Origin: Chryseobacterium shigense
GTDB taxonomy: Bacteria; Bacteroidota; Bacteroidia; Flavobacteriales; Weeksellaceae
Assembly: GCF_900156575.1 (NCBI RefSeq)
Contig: NZ_FTNY01000001.1
Location: 1,159,336 to 1,223,335, forward strand
Reading direction: 5' to 3'
Length of the DNA: 64,000 bases
In this document: positions 49,855-58,461 of the stretch, piece after piece
Layout of the letters: the number at the start of each line of letters is the position of its first letter
Position numbering within the stretch: the stretch's first letter is position 1
Made by a program: the position numbers and the translations under genes
Notes under the pieces: generated by a model
The model's database searches: none
What the model saw: only the letters and a program-made list of their open reading frames with translations
Told to the model about the DNA's origin: nothing

Positions 49855-50743
49855 CCTTTCTTAAGTTTTCAAATTCTAAATCTTTTGATGATCTCTTCAC
49901 AAAATCGCGGATATCTGCAAAATCTTTTTCCATAGTTGCCTGATCAGGGAAGGTTTTGGCAAACTTCACCAGATCTCCTCTTAAAAATACATCTTCCACT
50001 ATTTTTTCGTTTTCCTGGGAAATCGTGTTATTCTTTTTCATGACGTCAATAAGATCGTCGGTAAGAAGAACATCCGCAGGAAGACGATATTGTGTGGTAA
50101 TAAAGGTTCTTGATATTTCTATTAACTCCACATAGAAAGAACGGAAATTTCCGCCTTCAATGTATTTTTTCTTTTTCAGGGAATCCAGTTCTTTTAAAGT
50201 CTGGTTCGTAGCAACTACGGGTGAGCTTTTCGATTTTCTGCCCCATTTGATGAACATAATGACTGCAATAATCAAAGCGATAACGGCAAGCGCGGCCAGA
50301 ATATAAAATTTATAAAGCTCCCAGTAATCTTTTGTTTCAAGCTTTACCTCTTTATTGTTCATGATATCATTGATCTGATCGGCCTTTTGGGCAGTATTGA
50401 TCACATCAATTTCATAGGGAATGGTTTTTAAGATTTTTCCTCCTACACTAAACTCCAGTTCAGGAATAGTGAATTTTCCCTCATCATAGACCGAAAACTC
50501 AATTTTTCTTTCATAGAAATTCTGATTTTGTCCTATGCTGTCCTTGATCTCCTCGAAATGAAATGGCAGCAATTCATTTTTAGGAGCAGCAACAACCTGA
50601 AGGTCATGAACATTGTCAATTCTAATCATTAAACGATTCACTTCGCCTAAAGCCAAGGTCTTCTTTTCAAGATTGGAAGACAGTATCTGTGAAAAAACAC
50701 TTCCACAAATAAAAAAAGACAGTATGAATAATATTTTTTTCAA
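49847..50743 (-). CDS. Bat-operon membrane protein (BatD/DUF4381-like)
   Basis: This 298-residue protein has a signal peptide (MKKILFILSFFICGSVFSQ), a periplasmic beta domain (20-125), a membrane segment YILAALAVIALIIAVIMFI (about 148-166) and a cytoplasmic helical domain. It is often found between DUF58 and BatA in Flavobacteriia Bat operons. The cytoplasmic tail resembles that of BatD. Role not established. Confidence 0.78.
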   Translation of the reverse strand: MKKILFILSFFICGSVFSQILSSNLEKKTLALGEVNRLMIRIDNVHDLQVVAAPKNELLPFHFEEIKDSIGQNQNFYERKIEFSVYDEGKFTIPELEFSVGGKILKTIPYEIDVINTAQKADQINDIMNNKEVKLETKDYWELYKFYILAALAVIALIIAVIMFIKWGRKSKSSPVVATNQTLKELDSLKKKKYIEGGNFRSFYVELIEISRTFITTQYRLPADVLLTDDLIDVMKKNNTISQENEKIVEDVFLRGDLVKFAKTFPDQATMEKDFADIRDFVKRSSKDLEFENLRKDA

Positions 50744-50787
50744 TTTCTAATAATAGTAGTTAAGGCCAAAGCCTTTGTTATTTTGGT

Positions 50788-51651
50788 TTACTTCTTCTGG
50801 AAATAATTATACAGTAATTTCGAATAATCAGCACCGGTGTTGACATTCAAAAAACTGGCCGAACTGGTAGCAAAATCTTCTTCCAGAGCACGGACTTTCT
50901 GTTTCTGGGCTTCCGCGAAGGTATATCTCCATCTCGCACTGGAAGTATTGGCCCATATTTCTTTTCCCGTTTCAGCATCATGCAAAAGTACATAGCCTAC
51001 ATCAGGAATTTCATTATCTTTTTCGTCATAGATTCTTATACCCAGCAGCTGATGTTTCTTTGAAGCTACCCGAAGCATTTTAGAATCGTAGGTATCTTCA
51101 AAATCAGAAAACAGAAAAACCAGAGATTTTCTTTTGAAAATCCCCATCATATATTCCATGGCTTTATCAATCCTGGACACTGCAGGTACATAATCTGCCG
51201 TCAGAATATTGCTGATGATCGAAAGAATATGCTTTCTGCCTTTCTGTGGCGGAATGACTTTATACACTTTATCTGCAAACAGGATCAGCCCTACTTTATC
51301 ATTGTTTCCGGCAGCCGAAAATCCAAGGCTGGCCGCAATTTCTGCTACATATTCTCTTTTCAGCTGGCCTTTGGTACCGTAATCCATGGAAGCTGAAATA
51401 TCTACGAGAATCATCATTGTCAGCTCTCTTTCTTCTTCCATCACTTTGACGAAAGGCTCACGGAAACGGGCAGTTTTATTCCAGTCGATTCTGCGGATCT
51501 CATCACCAAACTGATAGGGACGGACCTCGGAGAAAGTCATTCCCTGACCTTTAAAAGCACTGTGATACTGTCCCATAAGCGAAGCTTCCGTCTTCTTTCG
51601 GGTACGGATCTCAATCTGCTTTACTTTCTTTACAATATCTTTTATTTCCAT
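50788..51651 (-). CDS. DUF58 domain protein
   Basis: From the ATG at 51651 this is a 287-residue protein starting MEIKDIVKKVKQIEIRTRKK, the typical DUF58 N-terminus; 15 upstream residues fall in intergenic text with repeats. The family core follows: YHSAFKGQGMTFSEVRPYQFGDEIRRIDWNKTARFREPFVKVMEEERELTMMILVDISASMDYG, ending in a VWA-like DxSxS. It is a cytoplasmic Bat-operon protein next to MoxR, its functional partner. Confidence 0.9.
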   Translation of the reverse strand: MEIKDIVKKVKQIEIRTRKKTEASLMGQYHSAFKGQGMTFSEVRPYQFGDEIRRIDWNKTARFREPFVKVMEEERELTMMILVDISASMDYGTKGQLKREYVAEIAASLGFSAAGNNDKVGLILFADKVYKVIPPQKGRKHILSIISNILTADYVPAVSRIDKAMEYMMGIFKRKSLVFLFSDFEDTYDSKMLRVASKKHQLLGIRIYDEKDNEIPDVGYVLLHDAETGKEIWANTSSARWRYTFAEAQKQKVRALEEDFATSSASFLNVNTGADYSKLLYNYFQKK

Positions 51652-51725
51652 AAATGCGTTGCGGGTTTCGAGATGCAGTGTTTCAGGTATTCCCATTGTC
51701 CATTCTAACTTCTCACCTCTAACTT

Positions 51726-52184
51726 CTAATCTACCAATTCAATTGAAACATTCAGCCATTCATTATCAAATTTCGGGCTGTATTTCTTATAAAAATTAAT
51801 CGCGGGTTCATTCCAGTTCAGTACCTGAAAAACCATCCCGCTGTACTGGTTAGATTTCCCATGCTCTAAAGTCGCTTCAAACAAAAGTTTTCCGATCTGT
51901 TTTCCCCTCATTTTTTCTGTCACTACGAGATCTTCAAGATACAGTCTTCTGCCCTTCCAGGTCGAAAATCTGTCATAATATAAGGAAATCCCTACAATCT
52001 CATGGTTGAGTTCAGCAACAAAAGCTCCCCATACCGGAGATACTCCAAAGCCGTCCTCTACAAATTCATCCAGAGTTATCGTCACTTCATGGAGTGCTTT
52101 TTCATATTCTGCAAGCTCTCTGATCAGCTCCAGCATGGGAGCACAATCTTCCTGAACCGCTTTTCTGATCATCACCTCACTCAT
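51726..52184 (-). CDS. GNAT acetyltransferase (SSAT-like)
   Basis: This 152-residue protein starts MSEVMIRKAVQEDCAPMLELIRELAEYEKA. LEDLVVTEKMRGKQIGKLLFEATLEHGKSN is the acetyl-CoA loop (R/QxxGxG/K), and VLNWNEPAINFYKKY the C-terminal beta-bulge. The pattern FSTWKGRRLYLEDLVV is that of spermidine/diamine acetyltransferase-like (SSAT) proteins. It is inserted between moxR and the DUF58 gene, with a 1-nt overlap with moxR. Confidence 0.85.
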   Translation of the reverse strand: MSEVMIRKAVQEDCAPMLELIRELAEYEKALHEVTITLDEFVEDGFGVSPVWGAFVAELNHEIVGISLYYDRFSTWKGRRLYLEDLVVTEKMRGKQIGKLLFEATLEHGKSNQYSGMVFQVLNWNEPAINFYKKYSPKFDNEWLNVSIELVD

Positions 52185-53188
52185 CAGGGTGCCTGAATTT
52201 TTGCTAAGATTCTATTGATAATTTCTTCTGATGTAATCTCTTCTGCCTCAGCCTCGAAAGTAAGACCAATTCTGTGCCTTAATACATCCTGAGCCAAAGC
52301 TTTTACATCTTCAGGAATAACAAATGCTCTTCCTTTCAGGAATGCATACGTTCTGGATGCTATGGCAAGGTTGATGGATGCTCTTGGTGACGCTCCGAAT
52401 CCTATATAATTTTTAAGTTCAGAAAGTCCGTAGTTTTCAGGATAACGGGTGGCAAAAACCATATCCAGAATATATTTTTCGATCTTTTCATCCAGATAAA
52501 TCTGATTGATCAGTTCTTTAGCATCTACAATATCCTGTAATGAGATGACAGGTTTCACAACAGGCTGATGAGAGGTAGAAACCATTCTCATGACCGTTCT
52601 TTCATCCTCAAAACTCGGATAATCGATTTTACATTTCAGCATAAAACGGTCGCTCTGAGCTTCAGGTAACAGATAGGTTCCTTCCTGATCAATCGGGTTT
52701 TGGGTAGCCAGTACTAGAAATGGTTTTGGAAGCTTCATGGTTTCATCACCGATGGTAACTTGCTTTTCCTGCATTACTTCCAATAGTGCTGATTGTACCT
52801 TAGCCGGCGCACGGTTGATCTCATCCGCCAATACGAAATTGGCGAAAACAGGTCCTTTTTTTATGGAAAAATCATTGTCCTTAATATTGAAGATCATCGT
52901 TCCTACGACGTCTGCAGGGAGTAAATCCGGTGTAAACTGTATTCTGGAGAATTGTCCGTGAACAGCTTCGGCCAGGGTTTTGATCGCCAGAGTTTTTGCC
53001 AGTCCGGGTACTCCTTCCAAAAGAACGTGTCCATTCCCCAAAAGACCTACCAAAAGGCGGTCTATCATGTATTCCTGTCCAATGATCACTTTGTTGATCT
53101 CCTGTCTCAGAAGGGAAAATAAGTAGTTTTTTTCTTTTACTTTTTCCGTCAACTGGCGGATATCTTCGGCTTGATATATCTCTGACAT
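52184..53188 (-). CDS. MoxR-type AAA+ ATPase
   Basis: From the ATG at 53188 this 334-residue AAA+ ATPase has LLEGVPGLAKTLAIKTLA (Walker A), VLADEINRAPAKVQSALLEVMQEKQVTIG (Walker B/sensor 1) and ATQNPIDQEGTYLLPEAQSDRFMLK. It is the first gene of the Bat operon and is expected to act as a chaperone for the VWA proteins. An upstream frame would add an unlikely 16-residue tail. Confidence 0.93.
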   Translation of the reverse strand: MSEIYQAEDIRQLTEKVKEKNYLFSLLRQEINKVIIGQEYMIDRLLVGLLGNGHVLLEGVPGLAKTLAIKTLAEAVHGQFSRIQFTPDLLPADVVGTMIFNIKDNDFSIKKGPVFANFVLADEINRAPAKVQSALLEVMQEKQVTIGDETMKLPKPFLVLATQNPIDQEGTYLLPEAQSDRFMLKCKIDYPSFEDERTVMRMVSTSHQPVVKPVISLQDIVDAKELINQIYLDEKIEKYILDMVFATRYPENYGLSELKNYIGFGASPRASINLAIASRTYAFLKGRAFVIPEDVKALAQDVLRHRIGLTFEAEAEEITSEEIINRILAKIQAP

Positions 53189-53316
53189 AGCTTTAATTAA
53201 AATAAGTGGTAAATTTCTGATAAATACTGGCAGCAATCAACATAATGAATGCCATTTTTGAGTTAAAGTTTGTTAAATATTCCGGGATTGGTAAAGCGCT
53301 CATCATGATACAAAAC

Positions 53317-53355
53317 AACTTTCACTGTACAAAATCAATTCATACAGTGAAAGTT
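53317..53355. terminator. Perfect 13-bp hairpin downstream of the FnIII protein gene
   Basis: AACTTTCACTGTA (53317-53329) pairs with TACAGTGAAAGTT (53343-53355), 13-nt loop. On the minus strand it is followed by GTTTTGTATC, a moderately T-rich tail. It lies 130 nt past the stop of the minus-strand gene (53485-54783). Confidence 0.6.
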
Positions 53356-53484
53356 ACGGTAATATTATCTTATAAAACAGTGTGTTAAATGATGAGTTTT
53401 GTATGTGAAGGGGTAATTTTGCTTTGCAAGTCAATAATCAATCACCGACGAGTAGTAAGATTCACAATTGCCCATTCACCTTTG

Positions 53485-54783
53485 TTAAAGCTTGACAATC
53501 TTAATGGTAAAAACATTTTCCGGCATATCGACTGTTTCTTCGTAAGCCCCCACATTGATAAAATATTCAGTTCCTGCTGTCGTTGTGAATGTATAGGTTT
53601 CTGCGGCGCCACCGCCACCATTATCTACTGCCTGAACGCACACCAGGCTACTGCATGTACCCCTGTATATATCCATCTGAGGATCGTAGGTACTTCCTGA
53701 AGGCATTGTTATCCCAACGGTAAACTGTCCACCGTCTCCTGTAAATTTAAACCACGTCCCGTCATTCATTGCGTCGGCACATGAGGTTATGAATCCATTA
53801 TTATTTGTAGCAGATATTGCATCCATCTGCGTATACTCGTACGGGAAAGCAGATGCCACTAAGGCACCGGAACATTCATCATTTAAAGGAATCGGAGGTA
53901 TCGTTTTAAACATTAGATCTGCACATCCTGAAGACTCAACACCAGCTGAAACAGCAGCAACTTTTAAATAATAATTGGTATTCGCATTAAGAGGCACTAA
54001 AGGTGTAAAATTAGTTCCTGTCACAATCTGCTGATTGATAACATCTGTGCTTCCCGGGCTTGTTCCTAAAGAAACTTTATAGGAGTCCGCTGCCGAAACA
54101 GGGAACCATTTGATATTGGGAACCAGAGGAACAGACTGTGCATTATTTAAAGGATAGCTTACCAATGGACATGCGGGAGTAGATCTTGGCGTCAGACCCG
54201 AAATAGTAATCGATGATTTATAATCTGCTCTTATTCCACCGGGAGGGAGTGCGGGATCTACAACCATACGGTCCCCTTTGTAATAAAGAGTAGAGTTGGG
54301 AGTATAAGCATAAACACGAAAGGCTTCATCAAAATTATTAATGTCAATGCTCTGAGAATTTTCTCGTGCAGCGATGACCAAATCATCCGTATTATTATAA
54401 GCAAATGGTGTAGTAAAACTTACGTCTACTCTATTGCTTGTTTTAGTGACGGTACCGGCATATACCTGAGTCAGTTGCGAGACAGGAATCCAGTCTGTAC
54501 CGGAAGCAAATGCAGTCTTTGATGTATGTCCTATATAAACCGTCCAGTCTGAAGAATCAGCAATAGTCGCTGAAGGATCAATATAAAATGTAAGACCTGT
54601 AATGTTTCCTGCAGCATTGGCATTGATCTCCTGTTTAGGATAAAGCTGCTGAACATAAGAATATGAAAAAAAACTACTCACCGGTGCCGTTCCGACAGTT
54701 GTACTTCCAATGTTTAAACTGATCTGAGCATTAAACGTTAATGCAGTCGATAACAAAGAGAAAAGTAAAATTTTTTTCATCAT
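53485..54783 (-). CDS. Secreted FnIII-containing protein
   Basis: This is a 432-residue exported protein. The signal peptide MMKKILLFSLLSTALTFNAQ is followed by an N-terminal domain (20-200), a fibronectin III-like domain (about 205-293; ACPLVSYPLNNAQSVPLVPNIKWFPV...), and a C-terminal domain of the kind with NDECSGALVA, GTWFKFTGDGG and PQMDIYRGTCSSLVCVQAVDNGGGG seen in Bacteroidota surface proteins. No T9SS sorting domain is visible at the end (VFTIKIVKL). It may be a surface adhesin or cell-envelope component. Confidence 0.82.
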   Translation of the reverse strand: MMKKILLFSLLSTALTFNAQISLNIGSTTVGTAPVSSFFSYSYVQQLYPKQEINANAAGNITGLTFYIDPSATIADSSDWTVYIGHTSKTAFASGTDWIPVSQLTQVYAGTVTKTSNRVDVSFTTPFAYNNTDDLVIAARENSQSIDINNFDEAFRVYAYTPNSTLYYKGDRMVVDPALPPGGIRADYKSSITISGLTPRSTPACPLVSYPLNNAQSVPLVPNIKWFPVSAADSYKVSLGTSPGSTDVINQQIVTGTNFTPLVPLNANTNYYLKVAAVSAGVESSGCADLMFKTIPPIPLNDECSGALVASAFPYEYTQMDAISATNNNGFITSCADAMNDGTWFKFTGDGGQFTVGITMPSGSTYDPQMDIYRGTCSSLVCVQAVDNGGGGAAETYTFTTTAGTEYFINVGAYEETVDMPENVFTIKIVKL

Positions 54784-54890
54784 TGATTAATTAATATTGA
54801 ACATTGCGCTAATTTAATGATAAAATTTTAATTTTTCAAAGAAATGTGATTTTTGAATATAAATTATCAATACTTTAAATGAATATTTAA

Positions 54891-54898
54891 TATATTTG
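54891..54898 (+). promoter_or_regulatory. Candidate -7 element TATATTTG for the PNGase F-like gene
   Basis: TATATTTG lies 17 nt before the ATG at 54916. An in-frame GTG at 54898 lies inside this element and is therefore not the start. Confidence 0.5.
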
Positions 54899-54915
54899 TG
54901 ATAAATACAGACAAT

Positions 54916-56250
54916 ATGTATAAAAAAATATTTTTTCTGAATATTTTATTGGCCAGCCTTTTCCATTCACAGACCAATCAGGTGAATGTGATTTCGCAGG
55001 CAACCTATTATGATGGTTATGCAGCAACGGTATCGGATCCGGTTCCGGCAGGCCTCATCAGGCTCTCCAATACAAAATATGCCAGAAAACTTACCGACGC
55101 AGAGCTCGACTCCTTTAAGGCAAAAATCGCCATGAGGGTAACGATAGGTGCGTTGTGTGACAATTACGATCGCCTGGGAAGTGTTTATCTGGCCATGATA
55201 CCCAAAAATCAACCTACCTACACCATCAACGATGCCAATGTGAAAAGAATTGAAGTAGGCCGATACATCACCCCGTTTATGAATAAAAACCGCTCTCCTC
55301 TTGAGGTACCTTACACTTATGATTTGAGCAATCTGTATAGTGTATTTCATGATACTGGACTCCGCAACACTTATGATATGTATATGGAACTTGATGTTTT
55401 TGGTGTTCCTTATGCAGCCCAAACCCAGGTAGCAGGATGTTCCGGCAGAATTGATGTTTTTTCAGGAACTTTAAATTTCTTTTCAACCAATGCGGGCGCC
55501 ACACCTTCAGACTATAATACCATCGTTCCTATATTGACTTACAACACGCTTAATAACTACAACAACACGGATGTTGCCGGTGAAACGGTAAGGATTGTCA
55601 ACTTTAACCTTCCTAATCCGGTTACCAATGCGCGTTTCTATGTAATATCTACTCCGCATGGCGCCAACAGTGGCGGTGAAGAATATGTACGAAGACAAAA
55701 CTACACTTATATGGATAATGTTCAGGTACTCACCTATACTCCGGGAGGAATTTCCTGCGAGCCCTACAGAGTCTATAACACCCAGGGCAATGGAATCTAC
55801 GGAACGGTTCCTAAAAGTCTTACTGAGTGGACCGCATGGAACAACTGGTGTCCGGGAAATTCTGTTCCTGTCAGAGGGTTTACATTACCCAACATAGCAG
55901 CCGGAAATCACACTTTGAAACATACGATCCCGACCGCCGTTTTCAATCAGCAGCAGGGAGATGTTTATTTATCGGTATATATGCAGGGCAAAAGCAGCGC
56001 AGTTTTGGATGTCAAGGATATTAAGACTGTAGATGTAAGTATATATCCTAACCCAACTTCTGACTTCGTCAACATAAGATCAAAAGAAGATATAGCATCC
56101 ATAAGCCTTTTCAGCATCGACGGAAAAAAATTAGCTGAAACCCATAAAGAGAACCGAATCGATCTGTCTCCCTTCAATACAGGAATATATTTCGTTACTA
56201 TCGTTTTAAAAGATGGAATAACTTTTAAGCATAAAATCATTAAAAAATAA
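54916..56250 (+). CDS. PNGase F-like peptide-N-glycosidase with T9SS sorting domain
   Basis: This 444-residue secreted protein has a signal peptide (MYKKIFFLNILLASLFHSQ). Segments align by eye with Elizabethkingia PNGase F: CDNYDR (81-86) with CDEWDR (catalytic Asp60), MYMELD with the TETW region (Glu158 for Glu118), GGEEYVRR (Glu256 for Glu206) and WCPGNSVPVR (311-320) with WCPGMAVPTR. PNGase F releases intact N-glycans from glycoproteins. A type A T9SS C-terminal domain (VSIYPNPTSDFVNI..., about 375-444) should direct secretion and surface anchoring. Activity is inferred. Confidence 0.87.
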   Translation: MYKKIFFLNILLASLFHSQTNQVNVISQATYYDGYAATVSDPVPAGLIRLSNTKYARKLTDAELDSFKAKIAMRVTIGALCDNYDRLGSVYLAMIPKNQPTYTINDANVKRIEVGRYITPFMNKNRSPLEVPYTYDLSNLYSVFHDTGLRNTYDMYMELDVFGVPYAAQTQVAGCSGRIDVFSGTLNFFSTNAGATPSDYNTIVPILTYNTLNNYNNTDVAGETVRIVNFNLPNPVTNARFYVISTPHGANSGGEEYVRRQNYTYMDNVQVLTYTPGGISCEPYRVYNTQGNGIYGTVPKSLTEWTAWNNWCPGNSVPVRGFTLPNIAAGNHTLKHTIPTAVFNQQQGDVYLSVYMQGKSSAVLDVKDIKTVDVSIYPNPTSDFVNIRSKEDIASISLFSIDGKKLAETHKENRIDLSPFNTGIYFVTIVLKDGITFKHKIIKK

Positions 56251-56320
56251 ACATTCTCCAATAAAGAGCCGACCACAATCACCCTGAATCATATTCAGAT
56301 CGTTGGAGTCTAAAAAAGCT

Positions 56321-56357
56321 AAAAACTCCTTTGAATCATTTTCAGAGGAGTTTTTTT
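56321..56357 (+). terminator. Intrinsic terminator after the PNGase F-like gene
   Basis: AAAAACTCCTTTGAA and TTCAGAGGAGTTTTT form a 10-bp or longer stem with one wobble, followed by T7. It ends the glycosidase transcript. Confidence 0.88.
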
Positions 56358-56471
56358 ATAATTTGTAAAAACAAAAGACGTTTTTATGGTTTGTATTGAC
56401 ATGAAAACAATAACAATTAACATTTTTTTTCACGATTTAAGAACATTTAATTTAATCCTTGATCCAAAAAA

Positions 56472-56502
56472 TTGTCACTTCCAGTTTATTAGACTATTTT
56501 TG
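56472..56502 (+). promoter_or_regulatory. Promoter of the DinB-family gene
   Basis: TTG (56472-56474), 20 nt, TATTTTTG (56495-56502) is a good Bacteroidota promoter. Transcription would start about 15 nt ahead of the ATG at 56524, which rules out the longer upstream frame. Confidence 0.6.
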
Positions 56503-56523
56503 GTGATTAAAAAATTTTGTAAA

Positions 56524-56994
56524 ATGAATTATCATTTTCAAGCACACAGACAGGTGAGAAAGAACCTTTTAGGGATCCTGCAGAATACTTCGCACGAAGA
56601 TCTTTTGCTGATTCCTGACGGTTTCAACAACAATATGTACTGGAATATTGCGCATACAGTGGCTACCCAGCAACTCTTGCATTATTATCTGAGCGGAAAT
56701 CCTTTCAGAATAGATAAATATTGGATCGAAACCTATAAAAAAGGCACTCTTCCTAACTTGAATGTACAAAAATCGGAAGTGGAAGATCTTGAGTTTTTAC
56801 TCACCGAAACTTCAAAGATTTTAATGAAAGATTATGACAGTGACTTCTTTTCTGACTACACCCCGTACACCACAAGTTTCGGAATGGATCTGAAAAGTAT
56901 TCAGGATGCTATTATCTTCAACAATATGCATGAAAGCCTTCATTACGGCTATATCATGGCACAGAAAAGAGCAATATTGGGCGAGAAATATTAA
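56524..56994 (+). CDS. DinB family protein
   Basis: From the ATG at 56524 this is 156 residues, MNYHFQAHRQVRKNLLGILQ onward; a longer frame would start before the promoter. It is a four-helix bundle DinB-like protein. NMYWNIAHTVATQQLLHYYLSGNP and a late FNNMHESLHYGYIMAQKRAI carry the three His (metal ligands) of the DinB/YfiT family. Possible thiol or metal-dependent function; substrate unknown. It is followed 7 nt later by a lipoprotein gene. Confidence 0.85.
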   Translation: MNYHFQAHRQVRKNLLGILQNTSHEDLLLIPDGFNNNMYWNIAHTVATQQLLHYYLSGNPFRIDKYWIETYKKGTLPNLNVQKSEVEDLEFLLTETSKILMKDYDSDFFSDYTPYTTSFGMDLKSIQDAIIFNNMHESLHYGYIMAQKRAILGEKY

Positions 56995-57001
56995 TATTTT
57001 G

Positions 57002-57571
57002 ATGAAGAAAGTTTTTTTTCCACAGTTCTTCCTTTTAGGTGCACTCGTCATTGGTTTGGTGAGTTGTTCCCCCAAAAGTGATGCTGTAAAAACATCTGCT
57101 GGTGACAGCCTTTCAAAACCATCAGAAAGTAGGGTTCCCAAAAATCATCAGCCCGGCATAAAGAGCTCTGACCGTTGGGATGATATTTTCAAATCTCTTC
57201 CAAAAGAATGGACGATGCTCACCAAAAAAGACTCAAAATATATCATCTATATTCCGTGTGATTATCAGAACCAGAAAATCATTTTGAGCAATAAAGAAAA
57301 ATATGCATTAGAACATATCATTGGGCAGGATGCGTATTATTTTCAGATCAAGAATATCAGAAAAGACGGAAATACTTACCTGTTTGAGCTGCAAGAAGAA
57401 AATGCAGAAAAAGGACAGGAAAATGTAATGTATACATTGGATATTAAAGACAACCACCAGGCAGTATGGGATGTTTATAATGATGAAAGAAAAATGGCAG
57501 CGATCACTACAACAGATTCTCGCTTTGAAAACAGATACAAAACAGTAGAAGAGCCGCCCTGCCTTGAATAA
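57002..57571 (+). CDS. Uncharacterised lipoprotein
   Basis: From the ATG at 57002 this 189-residue lipoprotein starts MKKVFFPQFFLLGALVIGLVSC with a lipobox LVSC (Cys 22). The mature part is Lys/Ser-rich at first, then a soluble mixed domain (YIIYIPCDYQNQKIILSNKEKYALEHI). No known motif is seen. An upstream frame of 32 extra residues is rejected because it overlaps the DinB gene. Confidence 0.7.
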   Translation: MKKVFFPQFFLLGALVIGLVSCSPKSDAVKTSAGDSLSKPSESRVPKNHQPGIKSSDRWDDIFKSLPKEWTMLTKKDSKYIIYIPCDYQNQKIILSNKEKYALEHIIGQDAYYFQIKNIRKDGNTYLFELQEENAEKGQENVMYTLDIKDNHQAVWDVYNDERKMAAITTTDSRFENRYKTVEEPPCLE

Positions 57572-57595
57572 GTTTAACAACAGAAAAAATAAATT

Positions 57596-58360
57596 TTGAC
57601 AAACGAAAACAAAAAAGACGATTTCATTTTCGGACTTCGTCCTGTAATAGAAGCCATCGAAGCGGGAAAAACGATTGATAAGATCTTTGTGCAGAATGCA
57701 CTTCAGGGTCCTATTTATGCTGAGCTGAAGACTATTTTAGCCCAACATAAAATCCGTCCCAACTATGTACCGATTGAAAAACTGAACCGTTTTACAAGAA
57801 AAAACCACCAGGGTGTGGTGGCTTTTATTTCTGATGTTCCGTTTCACAGAGTGGAAGACATTGTTCCGCAGTTATTCGAAGAAGGGAAAACGCCTTTCTT
57901 GTTGATTCTGGACAGACTTACAGATGTGAGAAACTTCGGAGCGATATGCAGAACAGCAGAGTGTGTAGGCGTAGATGCCATCATTATTCCTGAAAAAGGA
58001 GGAGCACCTATCAATTCAGACGCTATCAAAACATCTGCGGGTGCCCTTTACAATATCAAGATCTGTAAGGAACCGAATCTTGCGCACGCAGTAGATTTCC
58101 TTCAGCAAAGTGGGATTTCTGTATTTGCAGCGACTGAAAAGGCTCAGAAATTAATCTATGATGTGAATTTTACGGAACCTTGTGCGATTGTCATGGGAAA
58201 TGAGGAAACCGGAATCTCTAAAGAAGTTATGCATCATTCGGACGAGAAAATAAAACTTCCTATTGAAGGAAAAACCCAGTCTCTCAACGTTTCTGTAGCA
58301 TGCGGGGCTATCTTGTATGAAGCGGTAAGACAAAAGATCGTTGCCACTGCCACTCTTTAA
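57596..58360 (+). CDS. rlmB: 23S rRNA (guanosine 2'-O)-methyltransferase RlmB-type (SpoU/TrmH)
   Basis: This 254-residue SPOUT enzyme methylates the 2'-O of an rRNA guanosine (G2251 in E. coli). N-terminal: DDFIFGLRPVIEAIEAGKTIDKIFVQ (RNA-binding). Motifs: ILDRLTDVRNFGAICRTAE (1), CAIVMGNEETGISKEV (2), LPIEGKTQSLNVSVACGAILYEAVRQ (3). The start codon is TTG at 57596: MTNENKKDDFIFGLRPV gives the expected length and no upstream ATG exists. The stop is followed by a 100-nt gap. Confidence 0.93.
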   Translation: MTNENKKDDFIFGLRPVIEAIEAGKTIDKIFVQNALQGPIYAELKTILAQHKIRPNYVPIEKLNRFTRKNHQGVVAFISDVPFHRVEDIVPQLFEEGKTPFLLILDRLTDVRNFGAICRTAECVGVDAIIIPEKGGAPINSDAIKTSAGALYNIKICKEPNLAHAVDFLQQSGISVFAATEKAQKLIYDVNFTEPCAIVMGNEETGISKEVMHHSDEKIKLPIEGKTQSLNVSVACGAILYEAVRQKIVATATL

Positions 58361-58461
58361 TCAGCGGTCGGGACATAAGTATTTTATCGTGATGTTTTAT
58401 GGTATCGTTATTGATGCACAGAACAAAATTATCAGTAAAATTTAAACTTAAAAAAATTAAA

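Noticed and set aside
54967..55422. Long antisense open frame over the PNGase F-like gene
   Set aside because: It has no start context or signal peptide and lies wholly within a well-supported gene.
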